This document shows, in pieces, positions 12,263 through 22,620 of a stretch of DNA of 64,000 bases. A model generated the notes under the pieces. It saw nothing but the letters and a program-made list of their open reading frames with translations. It ran no database searches and was not told where the DNA came from. The first letter of the stretch is position 1; each line of letters starts with the position of its first letter. The DNA is from Mytilus galloprovincialis (lineage: Eukaryota > Mollusca > Bivalvia > Mytilida > Mytilidae). The stretch lies in the NCBI RefSeq assembly GCF_965363235.1, contig NC_134839.1, positions 95,065,743-95,129,742 of the forward strand, given 5' to 3'. Both the position numbers and the translations under genes were made by a program.

Positions 12263-12545
12263 ATGTCTATCATAGGTGAACGACATACCTGTCCCAAATC
12301 AAGAGTCACATGTAATTCAATTTTCGTTGGATTGTGTATCATATTTGTTTTTTCAACTATGTATTTACAAAAATCTGGCCATTTTTCTCATTTGAATTGT
12401 TCTACATTTTGTCTTATGTCGGGACCTTTTATAGCTGATATAAATACGGTAGTGTTTTGTTCAAAGTTGAAGGCCCTGTAATGTAACATATACGCTGCTT
12501 ACATCTCTAACGTTTAGTCTTTAGTGGAAAGTTGCCTCATTAGTT
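12263..12545 (-). repeat. R1-type repeat, reversed copy
   Basis: Read on the minus strand, the right part matches the R1 opening (AATGAGGCAACTTTCCAC). The left part carries the ACCTGTCCCAAATCAAGAG phrase also found near 22310, 22370 and 39145. The open frame across it is a by-product. Confidence 0.5.
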
Positions 12546-12692
12546 ATCATACTGAATTTCTTATTTTATATACTACGTTTTTCAATCTACAAATCGATGA
12601 AAACATCTAAACTTAATGACCGTTTACATTTTTTTGATTTTGCAATTTTTGTATTTATTTAAAACGCTAATACATTTTTTTATTTTATAATA

Positions 12693-13485
12693 TACTGGCC
12701 GACTTTAGAAACGCAGCACTAGATTATTCTCTTTAAAGTTTTGAATGAATGAGTCACCATCAAAAGCAATGACTGCCTGTAACAAACGCCAAAATGATTG
12801 TCAGAAGGTCAACCAATTCTGTTTTTGGTTCTGTTTTACACCTTCTGATTTTACATTTGTTCCACCCATTACAATAGGTTTGGGCAATTATGCGGTTTAA
12901 ACTTTAGGGCTTTAAATATTTTCTTTAGTCGATTCTTAAGCAGTTCAGTTTTTGGGAAACATTTATGGCATGAATCTGTGCGCAATGGCATTCGGCAATT
13001 TGATAAGCAGTTGGCGTAGCGGCCGCAAACATGAACCGCAAATCACGTTGCGTAATCAAATTCTTTTGATGTTGCATTGTCACTACAAATCCCGTCTACC
13101 TGTATCATTGTCGGAAGTCAAACTTTATGGTTGCAGAATGTCACGTTTTTCTGTTCGCAGTATTCTTATGGGCTGACTCAGTTTTTTATTCCTCAGTCTT
13201 GGCAATACGGAGATGCAACATTTTTAAACTGATTTAACTGTGGCCAAGGATTGAAAGAACTGTTTCACGAAGTAAAAAATCTTTAATTGGTTCCAAATTT
13301 CATATTAAGAAATTCGTGCGACTTCAAAAATCCGGTATGTTCAATAACCACTGATAAGTCAGACGTTGATTTTTTCTAAAGAGAAAGAAGTATGATAAGC
13401 ATGAAAAGATTTGTATGAAAATCAAACATGATTCAGTGAACAAAACTCAACAACATGAGTGTTGCGTTTTTAAGGTCAGTCAGTA
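12693..13485 (-). mobile_element. internally deleted Tc1/mariner-like transposon
   Basis: Inverted ends begin TACTGGCCGACTTTAGAAAC (left) and, read from the right, TACTGACTGACCTTAAAAAC; about 23 of the first 29 positions agree. Both sides are flanked by TA (12691-12692, 13486-13487), the Tc1/mariner target. On the minus strand near 13000-13090 a frame reads NLITQRDLRFMFAAATP, resembling the N-terminal helix-turn-helix region of Tc1-type transposases. At 793 bp it is well short of a complete element (about 1.3 kb) and no DDE domain is visible. Confidence 0.6.
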
Positions 13486-13489
13486 TATA

Positions 13490-14470
13490 ACCTTACAATA
13501 ATTAGCTTTTCATAAAGCTTGTCTGAATAAAGCATCGATTAAATGTTAGAATTGTTTTTTCAAGAAGGTAGCTCTGGTATAGGATTAGGACTTAAGTAAA
13601 AGCTGGCGTATATTGTAATTTAGATGGATGTTTAGCGCAACGAAAGTTCAGTATAGAGTATAGAATTATAGGAACTATATAAAATGTACAACTGTTTTTT
13701 GGACTTCAAGTTTCCAAACATAAACCTTGTAGTCTAAGAGTTTGAATTGTATTAATGTCTCTTTCAAGAACATACTCCACTACTGCTCACCATGATGGCG
13801 ATATAATAATACGAAAACAGGTACAGGGGAAAGTGTCAACAGATCAACACTAATTTAATTATTAGACATCCCCTTATTTGCATACTTTTTACTTGTATAA
13901 GCAAACAAGGTATAATATATGTTGGTCCCAATACGCAATGGTAGCTAAGAGCGTAGAAATGATTCGGTAAATTTAAGGATTGCTGCAGAAAGATTTCATT
14001 GCAAATTATATGAAATATGTATAAATGTTTTCTTTGAGCTTGGTACATTAGTTTACAATTTTGTTTCTTCATGTGAACATTTTGACTTAGACTTAATGCT
14101 TTGACCATAATCAAGACGAGAATATGTTATGTGATATAAATTTGAATGCTGCTTTGTACTAAACCGACACGCTAAAATACAGTAGCTGTCAAATAAGTCA
14201 TCCGAACCGGAGAAAAAACCCACTAACTTCGAAAGGACAATCATTTTAAATGCAGTATGGATGGAATAGAAGCAAAATATTGATGTTTGGTCCTATCCAG
14301 TAGGACATAGAATTAACGATTTTCTGCACCTGTATGAGTCCATACTGCCATAATGAGATGTTGCAATTATGAGCAAGACGCACAACACATTTCATAAAAC
14401 CAATGTACAGTCCATTATTTCGTGAAAATCGAAAGCTACAGACTAGTGCTCTGTCAGTAAATAAAAGCAT
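13490..14470. other. no gene recognised; 3' flank of the methionine-rich peptide gene
   Basis: AT-rich sequence. Minus-strand frames of 60-90 codons in 13836-14470 have unremarkable composition and overlap one another. I do not accept them as genes. Confidence 0.45.
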
Positions 14471-14488
14471 TTCACAAAGTTAAATTAG

Positions 14489-14494
14489 TTTATT
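14489..14494 (-). terminator. polyadenylation signal AATAAA of the methionine-rich gene
   Basis: TTTATT on the plus strand gives AATAAA on the minus strand, about 100 bases past the stop codon at 14593-14595. It implies cleavage near 14470. Confidence 0.6.
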
Positions 14495-14592
14495 AAAGAA
14501 AATAAATAATTTGTGAATGACTTAACATGTACAATGAAATGACAGTGAAAATATGTCCCAAAACAATCAATTTCTATGGTTCAGTTTGTTGT

Positions 14593-14705
14593 TTAACCCA
14601 TAAGCATCATAGTCATCATTGGGTCCATGTCCATCTGACTTCCCCACAACAATGGGAACATTCTGTTCATACCAGACATACCAGACTGACCAGCCGGTGA
14701 TCCTG
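14593..14705 (-). CDS. secreted methionine-rich peptide, exon 3 (C-terminal)
   Basis: This exon completes the protein begun in 15952-16120. The acceptor is AG at 14706-14707 (TATCTACTTTCAG). Joined in phase 1 it encodes AGSPAGQSGMSGMNRM, then FPLLWGSQMDMD and PMMTMMLMG, with a TAA stop at 14593-14595. A second AG three bases inside (TTCAGCAG) makes a tandem NAGNAG acceptor; use of the inner one would drop a single alanine and keep the frame. Confidence 0.85.
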
Positions 14706-15421
14706 CTGAAAGTAGATAAATACAAATTATGTTAAACAGTTGATAATTTGAATATCATTTGAATATCATAATGATTGTAGAATTATTCTTGTTATACAAT
14801 ATGTAAATCTTGAGCATTTTCAGAATTATTAGAAGGAAACGCAAGTATCCCCGAGGTCATTTCAACATCTCTATTCCATCCTCACATTACTGTCAATCCA
14901 GTGTCATCTAGTGGCATACATTGAATAATACCACGAGGTCAAATGCAAATGAGATACATCTGACCAGTATATTCCAGTTTTAAGCCGAAGCCTGTTATTG
15001 TAAGTGATAACTTTACGACATTAATTAACATTTTATGTCAGTTTACGAGTATTTTGTAATTTATAAATAATGACCAAGAGATCGTGACATTGATTCATTA
15101 TACAGCCATATTCATTATTTGTTTTAATGTGAAATATATAAGTAGCGTAAATTCATACATTTCGCAACACTCACATTGTTCGATTGGGTCTAACTTAGAA
15201 AATGACAATTATAATAACATGTATTATTTACAAAGGGTACCACTTAGGTAATTAAGTAATGAATTATGATAGTGAAACATTTTTATAATAATTATTCCGG
15301 AAAAAAACAGAAGCTATTAAAGATTTAATTTACTGAAATTGATAAAGACGATTTCACAATGTCGTCACTAAAACTATTACACTAATAGACAAATAATAAA
15401 GCTTACAAAAAAATCAACACG

Positions 15422-15660
15422 TTTTAGAGCTAATTTACTACTGCATGAAGACTACAACTTTGGTTGGCTTGCTTGCTTTGCTTGTATAATCGATAACTCA
15501 AGCTTTATAATTTAATAATATATATAGACATAGTCGAACATGTATATACTATATTTAAATTTGATTGGAAGTTATCCAAATTACAATTGTACAATATTCA
15601 AACTCAGCAAGCAAGCTAACAAAAGTCTTGGTTTTCATGCATTAGGAAATTAGCAGTAAA
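15422..15660. repeat. imperfect inverted repeat inside the intron
   Basis: The left arm (about 15430-15480: GCTAATTTACTACTGCATGA ... GGTTGGCTTGCTTGCTT) is complementary at roughly 80 percent to the right arm (about 15603-15655). The arms are about 50 bp with a 120-base AT-rich loop. It sits in the intron between the two coding exons and could be a small fold-back element. Termini and target duplication are not resolved. Confidence 0.5.
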
Positions 15661-15951
15661 GGAAAGAAAAGATCTATAAATTATGCAAAACATGTTTGAT
15701 ACTGCAAAAAAGATTTAGTTTTGCTTGAAAACAACCACATTCAACATGTACAGTTAACCCACGTTACGTGTGCAATTTTGAGATTAAAAAAAAAACTCGT
15801 ACGTATGAAACTTTTATAAAATATTTGAAAATAAACGCATAAAGGTATGTATTTTTTAAGAAGGGAAGAAAAACTAAGTTTTCATTTAAATGGGGGGTAA
15901 AAAGATCTTTTTCAACATGGTAAAATTATTAAATAGACTGAAAATCCTTAC

Positions 15952-16120
15952 CACCAGGTGCTCCTCCTAGAGCATTTGTATTCTGTGCTACTGAAGCATC
16001 TTGTCCTCCTGGGTTCATCATATGTCTCAGCAACATCATCTGTGCGAAATTATCAAACTGTGCGAAAGCACTTCCGGCCAAACAGACCACTAAAAACAAG
16101 GCTACAACTTTTTGGATCAT
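15952..16120 (-). CDS. secreted methionine-rich peptide, exon 2 (start and signal peptide)
   Basis: The ATG at 16118-16120 lies eight bases after a splice acceptor (AG at 16129-16130). The first 20 residues, MIQKVVALFLVVCLAGSAFA, form a textbook signal peptide, with cleavage expected before QFDNF. The exon continues AQMMLLRHMMNPGG and ends in ALGGAPG; the donor GTAAGG occupies 15951-15946. Spliced to 14593-14705 it gives 93 residues (169 + 113 bases, frame closed). The mature part of about 73 residues has 14 methionines, no cysteine, and many G, Q, N and S. Secretion is well supported. Methionine-rich low-complexity secreted proteins are known among molluscan shell-matrix proteins, so a mantle or extracellular-matrix role is one possibility, but no family is recognised. 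The gene has its own TATA box and non-coding exon 1. Confidence 0.87.
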
Positions 16121-16386
16121 TTTGGAATCTGTAATAAAAAAGAATAAAGAAATAGAGAAAGAATACTTTTGAAAATGTAACGTTGTGAATTAAACTTCGC
16201 AAATCCAAAGAATAAAATGTCAGTGAAGAAAAAAATTCGAATTAAATCATTATATAATTTCTAACCTTAATAAAATGATGAAAAAATACTAATACTAATA
16301 AAGATATGAAAAAATAAACTGAATCAAAAAGTGAAATATGATATATAAACCTTTTAACAAAAAAGGTAAATACTAGTAATGCTTAC

Positions 16387-16425
16387 TTTTAGTATGTTAT
16401 CCGTCTGAAGCAATGAATGTTCTGT
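16387..16425 (-). other. non-coding exon 1 of the methionine-rich gene
   Basis: A TATA box at 16449-16456 predicts transcription starting near 16420. The transcript would run to the donor AAAA followed by GTAAGC (16386-16381). The next acceptor at 16129-16130 opens the exon with the ATG. The start coordinate is an estimate from TATA spacing. Confidence 0.55.
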
Positions 16426-16448
16426 GACCATAAGTTGAACGGTTCGAG

Positions 16449-16456
16449 TTTATATA
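16449..16456 (-). promoter_or_regulatory. TATA box
   Basis: TATATAAA read on the minus strand, about 30 bases upstream of the predicted start of exon 1 of the methionine-rich peptide gene. Confidence 0.6.
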
Positions 16457-16459
16457 CTA

Positions 16460-19400
16460 CTCGTAACTGGTTAAAACCGAACTCTTACAGGTGATGAAGA
16501 TTGAATAATTACAGTACACGAATGAAGCCACAGGATAAACACGTATTTTATTGCCTCTGGGTAATTTATATTGTTTTCTGATCTTATGTATCTCAATCAG
16601 CATGTCCAAAAACTGAAAAATTAACAGATATACGATTGTCATTTTTCATCTTAATGGTGTTAAAGAAATGACCAGGGTGTGATTTATGTCACGACATCTG
16701 ACAGTGTTAGAGTTATTGTATCTGTAATAGTGATGTAATAAAGATGGAGTTTCATCCTAAGAAGTAAACTGATGACCCAACAATACAGTTATGTAGAAAG
16801 CGTTAAGTGTTTGAGAATTGAAAATTAAAAACCCTCAAAATCGGTTATCAAGAAAATTAATGTATATTTTTTGTTTGCAAAATATATATTAATTTTCTAG
16901 ATAGTTGATTCTGAGTTTTTTTTTCATGCAAATAGAACATTGAAAACTTAAAGCCGTCCTATCCTATCAGTGGGAAGTTTCTATTCCATAAAACCCGAAT
17001 TTTCCAATTAGATTGCATCCGAAAGTGCTTATTCTTTTTTTTTTTTTTTATCCCTACAGTTAAAGAGATACAACTATGAATTATGAAACAGAACTCATAA
17101 ATTGAAAATCAGTAGTAGTGATGTTTTTTTTTTTGTATCAATGTTGAATCATAATTAAGTATTTTTGTACTCTATAGCTGGTATTTTTTCTCCGCAATGC
17201 ACAGAATGACCTCTCTCGATGCACACAATTTAACATCATATTTATTTTAGCTAATAGGATATAGATTATTAAAATCAACATAAAATATATATAGAATAAA
17301 ATTATCAGTATTTAACATATTGAAATCATTTGCTTGTCTAGTGATGTATTTTGGAATAAGACAAGGGTTTCCGCTTAAGCAACACGTCTATCGAATAAAA
17401 ACAACAGGGAACATAGATAAAAAGGTATTTTCATGACATTTTCATTTACTAGGCTTTCCCTATTTTGAAATACGGATTTTTAAGAAATTTAGACGTTAAA
17501 AAATCTAGAAAAGGACTCAATATTCTCGGAAACATATAGACGCATTGTTTTGAGATTAAAATTAGACAGGTTCTAAATCTAAATATGTTTTGTGTAAATT
17601 TATCAACAAGTAATTGAATTTAGAATAATCATTTTTAAATGTGATTAAACTTTGTTGGAACAATGGTTTACAGACACACAAAAATGTAATAAATAAAATA
17701 AACCAAAGGTTCAAGGGATGTTATAATAAGATGACAAGATAAAGGAATTAAATATAATGAAAGTAATAAGTTAAAACATTATAGTGTACAATTCAAATCT
17801 CTTGCAACACAGAGTTTAAACATAGATTTCAGATTAATCGTTACCGATATAAGTACACGGAATTTACCCCTTTCATTTATAGTTTTATAATTTACAAGTT
17901 TTTCCCAGTTTTGACTTATTTGATTGGTTCATATCATGCATTATGATCAATTAAATTCGAAAGGCTACAGTTATTTGTTTAATTTCTGTCAATACAATTT
18001 TTCCTATCAGGAATAAAAAATTTACATACAAGAAAGTAGTGATATTCACCCATCCCCCTATTATTAGTCCAGCCCCATTTATGTCTCATTCTCTTCTTGT
18101 TTCAATATCAAATAGCAATGCTATAATCAATAAGACAAAGTGCATAGACGTGATAACTTATAACCATGATATTAATCAACCTATGAACATTAGAATGTTA
18201 CCACAACAATGATAGTTTAGGATTTTAATAGAAAGATTGGATTGTCTAATAGAAAGATTGTCAAGTTTTCAGATCGAATTCTTGAATTGCGAACTTCTTA
18301 CGGTGAGATGAAACTCGGCTTCATTCATCTCCTCGTTTACGTGCACAAATCTTAGCATCTCTGCAAATCGATTCCTTAGATTTAGTATTGAACATGACTG
18401 CGTATTTATACACCTCGGGCAGGCAAACGGGTTGACTGATACGTCGAGTTTGGGAATAAGGACGATGGTAAAAATCAACAGATTTATTAAGTGTGTACTG
18501 TTACTTGTTAAGACCGGAACAAAGAAGGCCTGGAAATTTACTCCGCCACTCAAAATAAAGCAAATTGGGTATGCACAACTTTTTACATATTTTCGACGAG
18601 AAAGTGGATTCAGTCGTACGATTAAAGGGAAATGTGAATATACATGTACGTCATCCAAAAAAGCAACAAAATAAAAAGTTAGGCAAGTTCTATCAACTAG
18701 AGATCAACAAATAGTCTTGAACAATAGAAACATATATGTTTATCTTACATCAATTGCTTAACCCTTACTCATTTGCTTAATCGCCCCAACATAGGTAAGT
18801 TGGGAATAGATATTCACCTTCAATAAATACACAACTAGGACTTCAAAAAGATTTATTTGTATTGATTGATTGCTTGCTAAGCGCCAGGGGTAAATAGATA
18901 ATTGCGTACTAAAAAATCGTAGCACACCTCCTTAGCCACTTTACAATAAATCTGTAATAACATGTACTGTACTTTAACAAATGCGTAGTAGTTTAATTGG
19001 CGAATTAATGTTTTACTTTGTTACAAGTTTTGCCATTTTCTATAAAAACAAATCCTTCAAATTATAAAGTTAGCTAATGTTTCCGCCTAAAAAAGTAAAA
19101 TACAAAAACAAAAACAAAAACAAAACCCGAATATGACCCTCAAGAACTTTACGCACACACAAAACAAGAACGGAAGTAAAATGTTTAAAATACAACAGTT
19201 GAAAGGTAAGAGAACACACAAGGAACTGCCACAATATTTTTCGCCTGAGTTCTTTATTATAGTGTTGCAACAGCTGAACTCGTATATGTAAGTTTGTTTG
19301 AGATATTTGTCTACATGTGTGTTACAGTAAAAGGAATAATGCTTCTTTAATTTCAGAACAAGATTCAAAGGAGATGAAAATTCAATAAAACAACACTCGG

Positions 19401-19780
19401 GGCTTTTAAGCTCAATATACCTGACCTACAGGAAATCAGACAGAGGAAAATATATTAGGTGGTTTTCAACAGTTTGTACATACATCAATGCCCAAGGGAA
19501 ATACATGGAATAAAAATGATCACTTTCATATTATAATATGCTAGTGTAATGACATGTTTATTTGTTACATTGAATTACATCACACATATATATCATTCGA
19601 TAAATGGGGTCCATTGACAAAATGTATAAGAAAGACATTTGTTAAGACATTGACTGATTAAACCAGGCATTTATGACATTTTGTCAGTTTGCATGCTGTG
19701 TACTTTAGGGACGACATCAAAAGTTCAATGTAGGATAAAAAACTTAATTCATATATTTTTTTCACATACCCCCTAGATGG
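16460..19780. other. no gene recognised
   Basis: AT-rich intergenic DNA. It includes T runs (17030-17050), an imperfect AT palindrome near 16850-16905 and an AAAAAC simple repeat near 19100-19125. Opposed frames at 18269-18674 overlap each other and match nothing I know. Confidence 0.45.
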
Positions 19781-19781
19781 G

Positions 19782-21100
19782 CACAGGACGTTTGCGCTTT
19801 TTTACCTGTAAAACGATAGGACATTTGCGCTTCAAATACTATGGACATTTGCGCTTTAAATTTTGATTCACCTGTATTAAATTGACCGGACATTTGCGCT
19901 TTTTACCTATAGACTTTAGTCGTCCATTTGTAAAAAAAAGAAATAAAACAGAGATTGGTTGACCAATTCGGACAGAGCCTATCTGCTGATATGACAAACT
20001 CATCTAGAGGCGTGTTTTATGCTTCATACAAAACAATGTTTTGTTTAGAGCCGTATTTACTCAATCTTAAAGTGGCAGATCGATACATCTACAGTAAATT
20101 TAGATGTTCAAACATCAACATCCCTATAGAAGTTGGTCGGTGGAAAAATACACCAAGAGAAAATCGTATATGCTGTCACTGCGATTCAAATACCATTGGT
20201 GACGAATATCATTATTTTTTTGTATGTTCCAATAAACAAATTATGTCTTTAAGAGAAAGGTATATACCTACATATTACATAAAAAATCCTTCCCAATTGA
20301 AATTTATTGGTCTATTATCACACTGTAACGTGCCAGTGCTAACAAAAGTGTGCATGTTTCTAAGACATATTGAAAAAATATTTTCATAATTCATAGCATG
20401 TTACAATAATTTCTAACCACGTTGCAATTAAGAATTTTGCAAACAAATCAACCAAATATATTTCAGTTTTATTGTATGATATCAATTATTAATCTATTGT
20501 GTGACTTTCTTGTAAATGTATCAGTATGTATGTAATTTGTAATGTATAACTGTTATCCTCTTGTAGCACCATACGTGTGCCTAAGTTGTAATAAATTGTC
20601 TTGTCTTGTCTCTTGTAATTTTAATGAGAAGTAATAGAACGTAGATGAATAACTTTAAATTTGTTATTATTAATTGAAATATGGTGCAGAATCCTTCCAA
20701 TCCCACTTCAATGAACAGTTCTGCTCACTCATTCTGCTATCTTTTAACAACAGTCGGTGAATTACATTAACATTTGTTATATTGATGAACAGGCACCCCA
20801 GAATTGAGAAGCATGATTATTTATTTGAAATATAGGCGAAATACCAGTAAGAACAGATAACTAGAGCTATTTTTTTTCAGTATTTGGGCTTCAGAGATCA
20901 AGCGAAAACAGAAAGTTTTCTTTTGCTAGTTTTAGCTGTATATGTGCTATGAAATGTGCTATGCAATGATTTTTAAACTTTTATCTCTGCCAGGTTAAAC
21001 CTGCCAGGATAGTAATAAAAAAACAAATATTGCAAAAGCGCAAATGTCCTTTTTTTAAAAAGCGCAAACGTCCTATGATTTGAAGCGCAAGTGTCCAAAA
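19782..21100. mobile_element. fold-back-like element with GGACATTTGCGCTT repeats in both arms
   Basis: The left arm holds four direct copies of a GGAC[AG]TTTGCGCTT unit at 19786, 19819, 19843 and 19888. The right arm holds three copies in inverted orientation at about 21034-21049, 21058-21074 and 21082-21096. Spacing between units is irregular (about 25-60 bases). Short tandem units arranged as inverted ends are the hallmark of Foldback elements. The core contains a LINE fragment (19940-20612) and unassigned sequence (20613-21030). No transposase is present and the exact ends are uncertain. Confidence 0.58.
19940..20612 (+). mobile_element. 5'-truncated LINE, C-terminal end of ORF2
   Basis: An uninterrupted frame from about 19946 to 20389 encodes RLVDQFGQSLSADM, EPYLLNLKVADRYIYSKF, IPIEVGRWKNTPRENRIC and GDEYHYFFVCSNK, then a stop. 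The CCHCDSN...DEYHYFFVC stretch gives the C-x2-C...H...C pattern seen at the C-terminus of many LINE ORF2 proteins. The 3' end is marked by ATAAATTGTCTTGTCTTGTC, a short TTGTC tail typical of LINEs without poly(A). The RT domain is missing, so the copy is 5' truncated. The intact frame suggests a younger insertion than the LINE at 7.1-8.9 kb. Confidence 0.75.
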
Positions 21101-21109
21101 ATAAAAACG

Positions 21110-22260
21110 CAACCCTTTAAACAATAAACATACAATACAATGCAAATCATGAAGCTTATATACCGTATACATAAAATCTTTAAATCTGTACTAAAATTCA
21201 CAATTTTACAGTCACATTTGTGTTGCTTTTGAGTTTTTATCAAATGGTGATGTATCATTGAACTTGTCACCTTAATTAAATTATAAATGTTTTAAGTTGG
21301 CTGAAAATAAAAAGATAAATGTTTTTAGAATTTTCACCAAAACTTGAATAGGGACATTTTTAATCAAGATCAGAATTTTATCGGAAATAAAGGTTTTTGG
21401 TAATTTGTCTCTCAAATACCCCAAAGTTCATGGTATAAAAATGGTTTGCGAAATCGCAGCAGATTTTACACAAAAAAAACTTGTTAAACAAACGGGTCAA
21501 TTTACTCTAAATGTATTACACACCAGCGCCATTTTCAAAAAGGATTTTTAATCTTTTAAATTACTTTAATAATAATTCATCGTATAATGTAACTTAGTAT
21601 GTGTACCGTAAGGTTTTAACAATATGTTTGCTTATTTTAAACAGGTTACACAATCATAAACGCACAATGAAGGCTCAATTTTGTCAAGATTTCAGTTTTT
21701 TTCACTTCGTCCCTCAGGTACAAAGATTTCAATTCGGTTAGCGATGTCATTTGATACAAAATATGACAGACACATGTAAAACTTGTCTCATCAGCATCAT
21801 GTACCACTGAATAAGTATAATTTAGATCTAATTGGAAGATTGTAAAACAGTATGTTAAGTATTATCCTAATTTAAATACTCTTATTTTTAATTTCCAGGA
21901 GATTTCAATTGACAACTTAAGGATTTTGACCCTTTGAATAAAGTAATAATGGAAATATGAGCAAACTCTTGCAATATTACATCAGCATTGTCTCTCACAA
22001 CAACGTTAGCATTTACTATGTATTTTATATGGATATATTATCTTAATTCAAAAATTCAGGAAGCCACTTTACTCCATATTAACATGTATTCAGTTACATT
22101 GTTATTCAACATTTTTTTAGACAACTACTAGTATGTGGGTGCCAAACAAATACAGGGAATATTGGAAATCATGTGACTTCTTTGACATATTTGGAAGTTG
22201 AATAAAAACTGCACCATACTCTTTTATCTGTGCTTTCTGTCTATGTCCCGACGTTAGAGA
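21110..22260. other. no gene recognised
   Basis: AT-rich sequence without recognisable exon or repeat. Confidence 0.45.
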
Positions 22261-22264
22261 TTTT

Positions 22265-22620
22265 CAATACTTCGTACTGCAGTCTGCTGTTACACCAATG
22301 TCCCAAGTCAGGGTAAGGTCCACTGCCTACAATCATGTTTAAACCCGCTACATTCTTCAAATGCCTATCTCAAGTCAGGAACTGTATTTCGGTGATTGTC
22401 GTTAGTTCTTGTCTGCCATTTTAGTTTTTCGTTAAGTTTCGTTATAATTAATCAGATGGTTAGTTTTAACTTTTTAAGGTCTAGACATTTTAAGCCGACT
22501 ATACGGTATGGGATTTTCTCATCGTTGAAGTCCATACGGATGTCTTTAAATTGCTTATATCCACTTCATTTGAACTCGGGTAAAAAGTTGTTACATTGGC
22601 AATCATACTACATCTAATTT
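22265..22620 (-). repeat. composite of dispersed repeats (R3/R1 related), reversed
   Basis: Contains TGTCCCAAGTCAGG twice, CATGTTTAAACCCGC, GGAACTGTATTTCGGTGATT and, at the right end, TTACATTGGCAATCATACTA, the reversed R1 start. The phrase order fits a reversed R1-type unit. It has no coding capacity. Confidence 0.5.

Noticed and set aside
12952-13176. Plus-strand frame of 74 codons
   Set aside because: It is antisense to the Tc1-type transposase remnant at 12693-13485.
18269-18674. Opposed long frames of 129 (minus) and 80 (plus) codons
   Set aside because: They overlap, have no splice or promoter support and match no family I know.
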